Origin: JBEKCB01 sp052139675
GTDB taxonomy: Bacteria; Planctomycetota; Brocadiia; CAIUPP01
DNA: 64,000 nucleotides
NCBI GenBank assembly: GCA_052139675.1
Contig: JBKQWE010000062.1
Location: forward strand, 1 to 64,000
Reading direction: 5' to 3'
Part shown: positions 1-8,884 of the stretch, in pieces
How positions within the stretch are numbered: position 1 is the stretch's first letter
Layout of the letters: the number at the start of each line of letters is the position of its first letter
Position numbers and translations under genes: made by a program
The notes under the pieces: generated by a model
Seen by the model: only the letters and a program-made list of their open reading frames with translations
Databases searched by the model: none
Told to the model about the DNA's origin: nothing

Positions 1-40
1 AAGGCCGACCTCCGCTAAGGAGCGCTGAATACCTTTTTTC

Positions 41-128
41 TCACCACGAAGGACACGAAGGTCACGAAGAATGGATTTGAAGAATCCAATTCCCTGGCCT
101 TCGTGTTCTTCGTGTGCTTCGTGGTGAA
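41..128. repeat. Iterated-word palindrome, CACGAAGG family (copy 1)
   Basis: The left arm repeats the word CACGAAGG three times and the right arm carries its complement (CTTCGTG) three times, so the element folds into one long imperfect hairpin with a smaller inner stem around 70-95. It ends 24 bases before the likely comM start. It belongs to the same design as copies at 23236-23334 and 37832-37936. Confidence 0.85.
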
Positions 129-152
129 AATTCTTGCGGCAGCGGAGCAACC

Positions 153-1688
153 ATGCTTGGCACGGTGAAGAGCGCCGGGCTGTACGGCATCGAGGCGTAT
201 CCGGTCGAAGTCGAAGTCAACATCAACAAGAGCGACTTCGGGCACGTCGCTCTGGTGGGCCTGCCGGACGCGGCGGTCAAGGAGAGCCTCGAGCGCGTTC
301 GCGCCGCCATTATGAACAGCGGCTATCATTACCGCGTCTTCCGCCTGACCATCAACCTGGCGCCCGCCGACCTGCGGAAGGAAGGGCCGTCGTTCGACCT
401 GCCGATCGCGGTCGGGATTCTGCTGGCCTCGGACCAGATCGTCTCGAAGAAGCTCGACCGCTACGCGATCACCGGCGAACTCGCGCTCGACGGCCGCCTG
501 AGGCCGGTCAAGGGATGCCTCTCCATGGCGCTGCGATGCCGCGAGGCGAAGCTCGACGGCATCATCATCCCTGAGGAAAACGCGGAAGAGACCGGCGTGG
601 TCGAAGGGATCGAGGTCATCCCGCTCAAGTCCCTGGACCAGGTCATCGGGTTCCTCACCGACGAAGTGGTCATGGAATCGTACCGCGTGGACATCGAGGA
701 AGCGCTCCAGAGGAACTCGCGGTATGACGTGGACTTCAGCGAAGTGAAGGGCCAGGAGCACGTCAAGCGCGCGCTGACGGTTGCGGCGGCCGGCGGGCAC
801 AACGTCCTGATGATCGGCCCGCCCGGCGCCGGGAAGTCCATGCTCGCGCAGCGGTTCCCGACGATCCTCCCGCCGATGACGCTCGAGGAGGCGCTGGAGA
901 CCACGAAGGTGTACTCGGCCGACGGCCGCCTGGTCATGCGGCAATCGCTCGTCGCGGTCCGGCCGTTCCGCGCGCCGCATCACACCGTCAGCGACATCGG
1001 CCTCATCGGCGGCGGCACGTACCCGAAGCCCGGCGACGTGAGCCTGGCGCATCACGGCGTGCTCTTCCTGGACGAGCTGCCGCAGTTCGAGCGGAAGACG
1101 CTCGAGGTGCTGCGCCAGCCGATGGAGGACGGGCGCGTCACCATCTCGCGCGCGAAGATGTCGGTGACGTATCCGGCGCAGTTCACGCTCGTCTGCGCGC
1201 TCAATCCATGTCCCTGCGGCTACCTGACCGACCCGCGCAAGGAGTGCCATTGCACGCCGCGGCAGATTCAGCAATACATGTCGCGCATCAGCGGGCCGCT
1301 GCTCGACCGGATTGACATCCAGGTGGAAGTGCCGGCGGTGAACTACCGCGACCTGCGCAGCCCGGCGGAAGGCGAGCCGTCGTCGGCGATCCGCGAGCGC
1401 GTCATCCGCGCGCGGGACATGCAATTGAAGCGCCTCAAAGACGCCGGAATCTTTTGCAACGCGCGGATGAGCGCGCGACTGATTAAGAAATTCTGCAAAG
1501 TGGACGGCGCCGCCGAAACTGCCCTCGCCGCCGCGATGAATCAATTCTCCCTTTCCGCGCGCGCCTACAACAAGATACTGAAGTTATCGCGCACCATCGC
1601 GGACCTCGACGGCGCGGAGGAAATTCGCACGGAGCATGTCACGGAGGCCATCCAGTACAGAAGTCTGGACAGGAATCTGTGGGCGTGA
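153..1688 (+). CDS. comM: YifB/ComM family Mg-chelatase-like AAA+ ATPase
   Basis: About 511 residues, the usual length for the family. The N-terminal Lon-like S5 fold domain begins at MLGTVKSAGLYGIEAYPVEV and includes the LVGLPDAAVKES stretch. The central AAA+ module has a Walker A GPPGAGKS, a Walker B LFLDELPQF and the ALNPCPCGY segment typical of Mg-chelatase-like proteins; the C-terminal helical domain carries the SARAYNKILKLSRTIADL block. In naturally competent bacteria ComM is a branch-migration helicase acting on recombination intermediates; the role here is inferred from family. I start at the ATG at 153, where homology begins; an in-frame ATG at 114 would add 13 residues encoded partly by the upstream palindrome. 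The next gene follows after 24 bases. Confidence 0.93.
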   Translation: MLGTVKSAGLYGIEAYPVEVEVNINKSDFGHVALVGLPDAAVKESLERVRAAIMNSGYHYRVFRLTINLAPADLRKEGPSFDLPIAVGILLASDQIVSKKLDRYAITGELALDGRLRPVKGCLSMALRCREAKLDGIIIPEENAEETGVVEGIEVIPLKSLDQVIGFLTDEVVMESYRVDIEEALQRNSRYDVDFSEVKGQEHVKRALTVAAAGGHNVLMIGPPGAGKSMLAQRFPTILPPMTLEEALETTKVYSADGRLVMRQSLVAVRPFRAPHHTVSDIGLIGGGTYPKPGDVSLAHHGVLFLDELPQFERKTLEVLRQPMEDGRVTISRAKMSVTYPAQFTLVCALNPCPCGYLTDPRKECHCTPRQIQQYMSRISGPLLDRIDIQVEVPAVNYRDLRSPAEGEPSSAIRERVIRARDMQLKRLKDAGIFCNARMSARLIKKFCKVDGAAETALAAAMNQFSLSARAYNKILKLSRTIADLDGAEEIRTEHVTEAIQYRSLDRNLWA

Positions 1689-1712
1689 CGTCCCAGGGAA
1701 GGAAATGCTCTG

Positions 1713-4352
1713 TTGAACTGTGCGGACGCCGGCACATCATTTGAAAAACCTCTGAGCGGCGCGGCCAAGGTCTTCCTGATCGCCTGCGCGGGCTTGCTGG
1801 TCTTTCTCTTCTACCTGTGGGCGCTGGCCTCGCTGTTGTTCCTGCTGCTGCTGGCGGCGCTTGAAATCGCGGTTGTCGTCGTCCTCATACGCTTTGGACT
1901 GGCGACGATCGCGCTCATTCCGCTGCAAAGCCACATTCAACTCATCTTGCTTTTCGTCCGCAGTTTTCCGCTGAGTAAACCAGCCGGGTTCCGCATTCCG
2001 CTGAAGCGGGAAGACGTGCCGGCGCTTTTTGCCATGCTGGAGAACCTCTGCCGGCGGCTTCAATTGCCGCCGCCTGACATCGTCTTCCTCGAGATGCACC
2101 TGAATGCCTGGGTGCATCTCGAGGGCTATCAGCGGGGCGTGGGAAAAACGTCTCTGGGCATCGGGTACGATCTGCTGGCGGGGTTATCGGACCGCGAGGT
2201 GGAGGCCGTCCTCGCCCACGAGATGGTGCACGCCAAACTCATCCAGCGAGGCGTCAGTTATTGGCTCAAGACGGGCCTGCCGCGCATCACCACGCTGGCG
2301 ATGGCGCTCCATGCCAACGCGGAGATGTACCGCCGCGCAAAACGCCCCGCATTTGTCGCCCGCGCGCTCCTGAAAGTGGCCGACCGGTTCGCGAGGCTCG
2401 GCACGCGACTGGTGGCAACCTATTCCAGGCAGGAGGAGTTCGCCGCCGACCGCGGCGCGGCGGAACTCTGCGGCGCGGCGGTCTGCCGTTCCGCCCTGGC
2501 CGCGCTCAGGACGCTGTACGCGAGGATCCAGAGGATCCCCTGGCGCGAACGCGTCTCCCAACTCCAGTTGGGCGAAGGGTTCAGCCAGTGGCTCGTGCAG
2601 GAACTGACGCGAACGGATTCGCCTCAATCGCCCGAGGCCGCGAAAGAACTGTTCAACCGGTACTCCACGCACCCGACGGTGACGGACCGACTGGCGGCGC
2701 TCGCTCAGGAACCGGCGTCGAGCCCGATTCAAGCCGCCCGCATGCCCGGCATCGGTTTGCTCGCCGAGCCCGACGCGCTGGCCGAGAAGCTGATGGCCGA
2801 GATTCAGCGCGCCGTGGTGGAGCAGGAGGAGAAGGATACGCGGGCTTTGCAGCGCTGGCGCCGGAAGACCAGCACCGGACGCGCGCACCTTCAGCCGCTG
2901 CAACTGGTCGGCGTGATCGTCGGCTTGGCGGGCGCTCTCACAGCTATAGGAGTCATCATTGCGCAGGCCGGCAGCACGTCGTTCCGGGACATGATCGCTA
3001 TCGGGGTATTCGGATTCCTTCTGCCGGTCGCAATCGGCATCGCATTATATCGTCTCGGACGTTACCGCGACCGCGTCGAACTGCCGGTGCCCGAGTACGG
3101 GCTTCTCAAAGACGCGAGCAGGAAAATAAGGGATGCCGCCGGCCGGGAGGATGCTCAGAAGCAATTGGAAAATGAGTTCCGGGAGCTTGCGGCGAAAGAA
3201 AAGAAACGCCGCAGAAGAGCGGCCATGCTGGCTTCCGAGAGTTACGCGGCGCTGGGCAAGTGCGAATACCTGAAGGCGCACGTCGCCGCGCGGCTCTGCC
3301 TGCACGATGCGCCGAAATCCATCGAAGGCGCGCTGGCCCTGGCGGTTGCCTCCGGCGCGCTTAACCAGGGCGCCCAGGTGACCAGGATGTTGACGTTCCT
3401 GGGCCGGCGCACCGGGTTGACGGGACGGTCAACGACGTGGGGAACCGGGTGGACGCTGTTTCTCGGCGGCAATTGGGTTGAGGCCGAGGCGTTCCTCGAC
3501 CAGGCGCAGGGGCAACGTCCCGGCGAGCCGACCCTACTGATCCTGCTTGCGATCAGCCGGTCCAGGCGCGGCAAGCTGCAGAGCGCGATCATGAGCGCCC
3601 GCCAGGCCTGCGCCACGAAGGCCGCGAACCAGGAGCACGAGAAGGTGCTGATTCAACTCCTCCTGGAGGGCGGCTATCTGCGCGAGGCGCAGGAGAGATT
3701 GACGAAGCTGGAGGCGGAGATTCCGGCCGATCCCGAGCTCATGGTCGCCGCCGCCCGGATGAACCTGATGCAGCGCAAGTTCGACGCGGCGGACGAATGG
3801 ACCGAGCGCCTGAAGCAGGCATCCGCCGGGCCGCATGTGCTGGTTCAACTCGGCGAGTTCTACGAGAGCGCGCGCAAGGACGAGAAGGCGGCCGCGCTCT
3901 TCAACCGGGCGCTGGAGGCCGCGTTCTACCCGCAGGCGCTGCTGGGGCTGGCGCGGATCGAAGCCGTTCGCCATAACCGGGAACTGGCGCAGGGCCATCT
4001 GCTGGCCGCGTTGAACACCAGGCGCCCGCTCGGAGAAAACGCAATCGGACCTTTGCCGCTGTTCCATCACATCGTCGCCAGGCTCCGCACGCTCCAGGAG
4101 CCGGAGCCGAATTGTCAGACCTGGATTGCCTCGTTCGAGAAGGGAACCGGCCCCGCGGCGCTCGCCAACGTGTCCCTCATAGTCTGCGCGCAAAGCCGCG
4201 AAGAAGCGGAGAAACACGTGGTCGCGATCGTCCGCGCAATGGACCCCGAATCGTCACTCGTCTCGCCGGCAGGCATCGGATGGAAGAAGGCGCCCCAGGA
4301 GCAGCAACCCGTCGGCCCGACCTGTCCCGGTATTCTAAACGCCTTATCTTAG
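1713..4352 (+). CDS. M48 family zinc metallopeptidase with C-terminal TPR region
   Basis: 879 residues from a TTG start preceded by GGAAGGA at about 1696. Residues 17-75 hold two or three hydrophobic segments. The protease domain (about 95-340) has the zinc site H169-E-M-V-H173 and the downstream EEFAADRG segment supplying the third ligand, as in M48 enzymes such as HtpX. Two further membrane spans lie near 395-440, and from about 500 to 830 the protein is helical with TPR-like periodicity. M48 peptidases degrade or process membrane and envelope proteins. The four-part order (membrane anchor, protease, second anchor, TPRs) is much longer than HtpX and resembles no single named family; it is probably a membrane-bound quality-control protease with a built-in partner-binding surface. 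Confidence 0.8.
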   Translation: MNCADAGTSFEKPLSGAAKVFLIACAGLLVFLFYLWALASLLFLLLLAALEIAVVVVLIRFGLATIALIPLQSHIQLILLFVRSFPLSKPAGFRIPLKREDVPALFAMLENLCRRLQLPPPDIVFLEMHLNAWVHLEGYQRGVGKTSLGIGYDLLAGLSDREVEAVLAHEMVHAKLIQRGVSYWLKTGLPRITTLAMALHANAEMYRRAKRPAFVARALLKVADRFARLGTRLVATYSRQEEFAADRGAAELCGAAVCRSALAALRTLYARIQRIPWRERVSQLQLGEGFSQWLVQELTRTDSPQSPEAAKELFNRYSTHPTVTDRLAALAQEPASSPIQAARMPGIGLLAEPDALAEKLMAEIQRAVVEQEEKDTRALQRWRRKTSTGRAHLQPLQLVGVIVGLAGALTAIGVIIAQAGSTSFRDMIAIGVFGFLLPVAIGIALYRLGRYRDRVELPVPEYGLLKDASRKIRDAAGREDAQKQLENEFRELAAKEKKRRRRAAMLASESYAALGKCEYLKAHVAARLCLHDAPKSIEGALALAVASGALNQGAQVTRMLTFLGRRTGLTGRSTTWGTGWTLFLGGNWVEAEAFLDQAQGQRPGEPTLLILLAISRSRRGKLQSAIMSARQACATKAANQEHEKVLIQLLLEGGYLREAQERLTKLEAEIPADPELMVAAARMNLMQRKFDAADEWTERLKQASAGPHVLVQLGEFYESARKDEKAAALFNRALEAAFYPQALLGLARIEAVRHNRELAQGHLLAALNTRRPLGENAIGPLPLFHHIVARLRTLQEPEPNCQTWIASFEKGTGPAALANVSLIVCAQSREEAEKHVVAIVRAMDPESSLVSPAGIGWKKAPQEQQPVGPTCPGILNALS

Positions 4353-4391
4353 CTTGCCGCGTATGGCCGGCAGTGATGCGTTCTGCCGGCA

Positions 4392-7300
4392 TTAAAGTTT
4401 CAGCTTGTAGATGTGGTCGGAAAGTGGGGCAAAATCGTCGCTGAACTCTCCTGGACTTGAGGCGATGATACGCCCTTCGCCAAGCGCTTCAATATCTGTT
4501 CCGGCTCGAAGTCCCTGGATACGAATAACGGCCTTACTCGCGGAGCCAATGTTCTGGGCGAAGATGAAAAGCGAGCCCTCGGATTCGGTTGCCTTGCAGC
4601 GGCCCTGCGCTCCATTGCTCATGGTCATCTCGGCCCAGGTTCGTGAAGGTTCGCCAAGAATGGCCGGCGCAAGACGGGTGATTTGCTCATTGAGCTGCTT
4701 GAGCGCCATCGTCATTTCATTGTCCGGCCCCGGCGGCTTCTGGCCCTGTTGCCTGCGGTAGCCAATAGCTGTTGCCCCGTGAATAATCGCGCTCCAGATT
4801 GCCTCCCGGGCCTGTGCCGGTTTCAGAGATGGGGTGACTTCCAGCCAGAAAACGACTGGCCGCGCCGCGCCGGCAAGCCTGCCTAACTCGACTACTCCTT
4901 CTTCCACGCGGTTCAGCCACGCTGCGGGGTCCATTGCCGAGTCAGCCGCCGGCGCGAATCCCGCCGCATCACAGTTCGCAACGTATCCCGGATAGATCGC
5001 CTTCCGGGTCTCTTTGTCCCACATCGCGGAAGAGGGCATCAAGCCGGAACTGAGCGTGATAAAAACAGGCCGGGTCTTCTGCATCTTTCTCATCCACTGA
5101 TATTCAGCGGCCACTTTTTCCACGGAACGAACCTGGGGTTCATAGTCATAGAGCCAAACGCGCCGGCCATTTTCGTCAAAAGCCCCGACTTGTTTTATAA
5201 AACCATGGCCGGCGTCTCCGGGATAAACAGACGCAACTCGGAAAACCAATTCCTTGAACCTGACCGGGTTCGGCAGTATGAACTCCTGTTTGCCGGCCTC
5301 TCTTTTCAAGCTTGCCTTGAGGATCTCCGCGCCGTCGGCGAGGAACACCATCTCTTTGGGATCCTCGCGAGGGGGCCTTGGCATGATCCACACCGCCAGA
5401 CTCCTCACGGTTATCGGTTTCGCCAATTTCAGCTTAACCTCAGCGCCTTCCAGCTTGCTTAACCAGACGCCCTCGCCTGGAGCAGTGGGATCGAATACCT
5501 CTCCGGGTGCGCCGGAAGGGCCTTGTCGTCTGTTGGGAAGCGTGGCGTCTATTTTTACGGGCATCGGCGGGTTAGGTATCATCGCCGCAGAACGATCCGG
5601 CTGATCTTCGTGTGTCAGACCCAATAATTGCGGACGACCGAACACCTCCGCGTCTGCTCCCAGAACTCCATACAGCCCTTTAGCGGCGATTTTTGCAAGA
5701 AATTTCCGGCCATAATGGAATGCCCAGGTGTTGTCACCCGCGTCGCCATTCACAAACACCGTATTGGCGCCGAGGTCCAACGCCTCCTGAACTTCAGCAT
5801 CGGCCTCGGCAAACAGTCCTGGAGGAACTTTCCCACTGACAAGATCGGCGCCTAGATCCTCTGCATCCCCATTAAGGTGAGCCCTGGCCTGAGCGAACAG
5901 CATGAGCGGAAACATCTTCTTGCCATTGACAACGAATTCTCGATTGGACCCGATCTTTACTGATCCTTCCTCGTCAATCTTTTTGCGGAAGGCCACGGGC
6001 GGCATCCCGGCGCTCTGCCTGTATTGGCTCCACATCTCATCGGTGAATGTATCCGTGCCAGGGTAAGCGTGCATGCCACGACGCGATGGTATGTCGCCAT
6101 AATCCTCACCGAGTGCCGTTCGGATAATCTTTATAAACTCGGCGTCATCTTCGTACATCCAGCGATCCATATAAGTAAAAAACGCATCATGATCCCAAAC
6201 CTTCTCGGCTTTCAAGAGGTGCGCCGCCAAGGCTTCTCCTACACATCCACTGAGGGAAGAAGTCCGCCGGTTCTCCTCAGACTGGGTGCGATAGGGGCCC
6301 GGCCATAAGCCCGGATACAGATTCTCATAAGGGCCTCTGTCAGGCCTCCCGGACGATGGAAACGTGCCCGTGTAACAAACGTCCGCGCCGGTCCAGGACC
6401 TTCCGAATTCCGTCGCCTGGTCCTCGCCGAAGGCGGTCTCCGGCGCGTTCATGCCGATGTTCAGCATCTCTTGATCTTGCAGCATGATCGCGGCAAAAAC
6501 GATGGGGAATTTCCGGCCCTGGCCGACTCCCTCGCGGGAAACCCAACCGCCTGCCGCCCCTCGCTTCCCGCGCTTCGCAATGGCCCAACTGTCAATTCCA
6601 ACCTGTATCATGCCCTGACAAAGCGCGGTCTTTTGCTGCCGTGGCGCATCGGTGCAAAGCTCCAGGGCGGCTTCTCCCACCACCCGCGAGATCTCACGCC
6701 CGTAAGCCGGCATGTTCCCGCCGGGATGCAGATCCTCGCTCATCCAATTGTAAACGTGGTCGAGCCAAGGACGTTGAAAGGCGCGCTCCAGTTCAGGCCA
6801 CGACCAGGTTGGTCTGCTCGTTGGCGCTGCCACGCCGGGCAACAGTTCCCAGTGAATTTCTCCGGCACGATGGAGAACGTCTTTCTTCTGATCGCAATAA
6901 CCGGGCCGAAAAGCATCCGTTGAAACCGGCTCTCTAAGACACGTCAGCACAGCGGCCGTCTTAAGGCGGACGCCTCGCTCATTTCCAGGCACTTTTCCAA
7001 TGGTTTCGCCACCTGCATGACTGATCGTGGAAACCAAAGAATCCCCCGGCTTTAGCTCCAAGGGATACCGGGCCGTTAATTCCTCCCGAAAAGTACCGCC
7101 GAACCCGCCATCGTAGGCGGTAAGCCCCGTAACGGGTGGATTCAGCATCGAACCATTGCGAAAAGCCCTGCCTTCGCCGGTCGGCGCCGGCGTCACCTCG
7201 AGCACTCGCACCGGCCCCACCACATAGTAGTCGCCGGTTATGAATTGGCCCACGGGAACCTTCTTGTCAAACTTCCAGGTTATCTCATATTGGGTAACGC

Positions 7301-7418
7301 TGTCCTGCAATGGCAGGTCTTCGAGCGCGGGTGTGTGAGGAGCGTCAGCAGCCAGGCTCATGCCTCCACTCAACCCGGCGGCGACAAACAGATTCAGCCA
7401 GATCCATAATAATTTCAT
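4392..7418 (-). CDS. Large secreted protein of unknown function with a carbohydrate-binding-like domain
   Basis: 1008 residues from the ATG at 7418, which has GGAGAA just upstream and opens a clean signal peptide (MKLLWIWLNLFVAAG..., cleavage near LAADAP). Residues about 100-480 contain many Trp and Tyr with a D-H-x-Y-N-W motif. A later stretch (about 620-760) reads like a discoidin/F5-8-type beta-sandwich, and the last 250 residues look like part of a TIM barrel (WLEVTPSLKPAQAREAIWSAIIHG). I do not recognise a catalytic motif, so a glycoside hydrolase or polysaccharide-binding role is only a guess. It is the last gene after the DegT and ceramidase-like genes, 107 bases downstream of the latter. 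Base composition is visibly less GC-rich than its neighbours. Confidence 0.7.
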   Translation of the reverse strand: MKLLWIWLNLFVAAGLSGGMSLAADAPHTPALEDLPLQDSVTQYEITWKFDKKVPVGQFITGDYYVVGPVRVLEVTPAPTGEGRAFRNGSMLNPPVTGLTAYDGGFGGTFREELTARYPLELKPGDSLVSTISHAGGETIGKVPGNERGVRLKTAAVLTCLREPVSTDAFRPGYCDQKKDVLHRAGEIHWELLPGVAAPTSRPTWSWPELERAFQRPWLDHVYNWMSEDLHPGGNMPAYGREISRVVGEAALELCTDAPRQQKTALCQGMIQVGIDSWAIAKRGKRGAAGGWVSREGVGQGRKFPIVFAAIMLQDQEMLNIGMNAPETAFGEDQATEFGRSWTGADVCYTGTFPSSGRPDRGPYENLYPGLWPGPYRTQSEENRRTSSLSGCVGEALAAHLLKAEKVWDHDAFFTYMDRWMYEDDAEFIKIIRTALGEDYGDIPSRRGMHAYPGTDTFTDEMWSQYRQSAGMPPVAFRKKIDEEGSVKIGSNREFVVNGKKMFPLMLFAQARAHLNGDAEDLGADLVSGKVPPGLFAEADAEVQEALDLGANTVFVNGDAGDNTWAFHYGRKFLAKIAAKGLYGVLGADAEVFGRPQLLGLTHEDQPDRSAAMIPNPPMPVKIDATLPNRRQGPSGAPGEVFDPTAPGEGVWLSKLEGAEVKLKLAKPITVRSLAVWIMPRPPREDPKEMVFLADGAEILKASLKREAGKQEFILPNPVRFKELVFRVASVYPGDAGHGFIKQVGAFDENGRRVWLYDYEPQVRSVEKVAAEYQWMRKMQKTRPVFITLSSGLMPSSAMWDKETRKAIYPGYVANCDAAGFAPAADSAMDPAAWLNRVEEGVVELGRLAGAARPVVFWLEVTPSLKPAQAREAIWSAIIHGATAIGYRRQQGQKPPGPDNEMTMALKQLNEQITRLAPAILGEPSRTWAEMTMSNGAQGRCKATESEGSLFIFAQNIGSASKAVIRIQGLRAGTDIEALGEGRIIASSPGEFSDDFAPLSDHIYKLKL

Positions 7419-7525
7419 GGTTCTCCGCTTTCCCAAACGCTGTCCCTTCAGGAACAGCCGGCGCAATTAAGTTTTTTAGGCCCGGATTAAAACAGGAACT
7501 TGCAGGCGTGAAAGAGGCGTTCGCA

Positions 7526-8878
7526 TTAGGCGCCTGATCGGGACGATTGCAGAGCCGCGTCGAGGGAAAGAAGCGCGCGCACCAGTTCGTCGTGCACGTC
7601 GGCGAACGGCACGGTCCCGCCCATGAGCGGAACGAAGCCCGCCGCGTAGCCGGTGGCCTTGGCGGCGGTTTCGCGGTCGGGCGCGTAGCCGAGGGTGTCG
7701 TTGGTGATGCCCATGACCAGCGGGAGCGGCGCATTGGCTTTCGCGACCACTTCCTGCTTGATGGCGCGGAAGGTCTCCAGGGGCGATCCGAGGAACTCGA
7801 TGGGGCCCACGCGGATTCCCTGCACGTCCGTCGGCGTCTCGAACGGCTGGCCCGACTCTCTGAGCGCGATCAGTCTCCGCAGCGCAATGACATAGACCGT
7901 GGCCAGGCGGACGTCGCTGGCGGCGTCATCCGCGTTCGGCGCGTGCAGGACGGACTCCTTCTCCGCGAGCATCGCGCGCAGTTTGTCCAGGTCCCAGGAG
8001 GCGCGGCGGAAGGTGACTTCGCGCAGGGCACAGCGGATCGCGTCCACCGTCAGCGGCTTCGCCGCAACCAGTCCGGCGCGCACGGAGCGCGCGTAGCGCT
8101 CGGCGATGACATCGAGCGCGCGGAGCGATATCTCCTCCGGATGATGGACGAAGCAGGTGTTGATATCCCCTTGCGCGCCTTGCAGGAACAGCCCGGTGGC
8201 GCCGGGGTTTTCCTGCTCGATCTTGTTCGTGGCGACGCCGGCGTAGTCGCCGTGGATGTAGCGAGTCTCTTCGCAGCAGACCACGGGATGGCAGCCGAAG
8301 TAGCTGAAGAACCCGATCGTCCGCCCGTCCGCCTGCGCCTTGAATACATGGGCCGTGGTATCGGTGAGCTCCGGCTTGGCGGGCCGCCAATCGGCGCGCA
8401 ACACGACATTCGGGTCCTTCTCCCGGACGTCGTATTCCCGGTTATATGACATCCCCTCGCACGGCACTTCCGAATGGGAAAGAGCGGCCTCGCGCAGGCG
8501 CTCGACGGCTTCTATGCAGGCCCCGGCGATGCGGCCGGGCAGGATTTCAAGGTAGGGCGCGTCCGGGTCGCCCCAGCCGATGGACCTGCCGGTGCTCGGT
8601 CCGCTGTGAGTGTGGGTGCAATGGACCATGATGGCCTCGGCCGGGACGCCGGCGGCGCTCGTGACGAGCTTCCGAACAGCCTGCGACATGGCGCGCGGCA
8701 CGCCGATCAGGTCGCAGCTCACGACGACGGCGGTGACGCCGCCTTGCTCCACCGCCATGGCCCGCGCCCAAAGCCGGTCGCGCACGGCGATGGAGTGCCG
8801 GTTGCGGAACGGGCCGAAGCCGGCGAGGTCCACGCCCACGCGCGGCGTGATGTCGCGCCTGCCGAATCCGATCCTCAT
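7526..8878 (-). CDS. Neutral/alkaline ceramidase-like protein
   Basis: 450 residues resembling the N-terminal catalytic domain of neutral/alkaline non-lysosomal ceramidases: RDITPRVGVDLAGFG near the start, the metal-site motif HCTHTHSGP at about 86-94, FFSYFGCHPVV and HGDYAG further on. True bacterial neutral ceramidases are secreted and have a C-terminal immunoglobulin-like domain; this protein has neither a signal peptide nor that domain, so it is probably a cytosolic relative with another amide or ester substrate. It begins 6 bases after the DegT aminotransferase stop and so is cotranscribed with it; that pairing suggests amino-sugar or related amide chemistry rather than sphingolipid turnover. 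Confidence 0.8.
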   Translation of the reverse strand: MRIGFGRRDITPRVGVDLAGFGPFRNRHSIAVRDRLWARAMAVEQGGVTAVVVSCDLIGVPRAMSQAVRKLVTSAAGVPAEAIMVHCTHTHSGPSTGRSIGWGDPDAPYLEILPGRIAGACIEAVERLREAALSHSEVPCEGMSYNREYDVREKDPNVVLRADWRPAKPELTDTTAHVFKAQADGRTIGFFSYFGCHPVVCCEETRYIHGDYAGVATNKIEQENPGATGLFLQGAQGDINTCFVHHPEEISLRALDVIAERYARSVRAGLVAAKPLTVDAIRCALREVTFRRASWDLDKLRAMLAEKESVLHAPNADDAASDVRLATVYVIALRRLIALRESGQPFETPTDVQGIRVGPIEFLGSPLETFRAIKQEVVAKANAPLPLVMGITNDTLGYAPDRETAAKATGYAAGFVPLMGGTVPFADVHDELVRALLSLDAALQSSRSGA

Positions 8879-8884
8879 GGCCGT

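Noticed and set aside
114..152. Upstream extension of ComM from the ATG at 114
   Set aside because: The added 13 residues are encoded partly by the CACGAAGG palindrome and have no similarity to the family N terminus.
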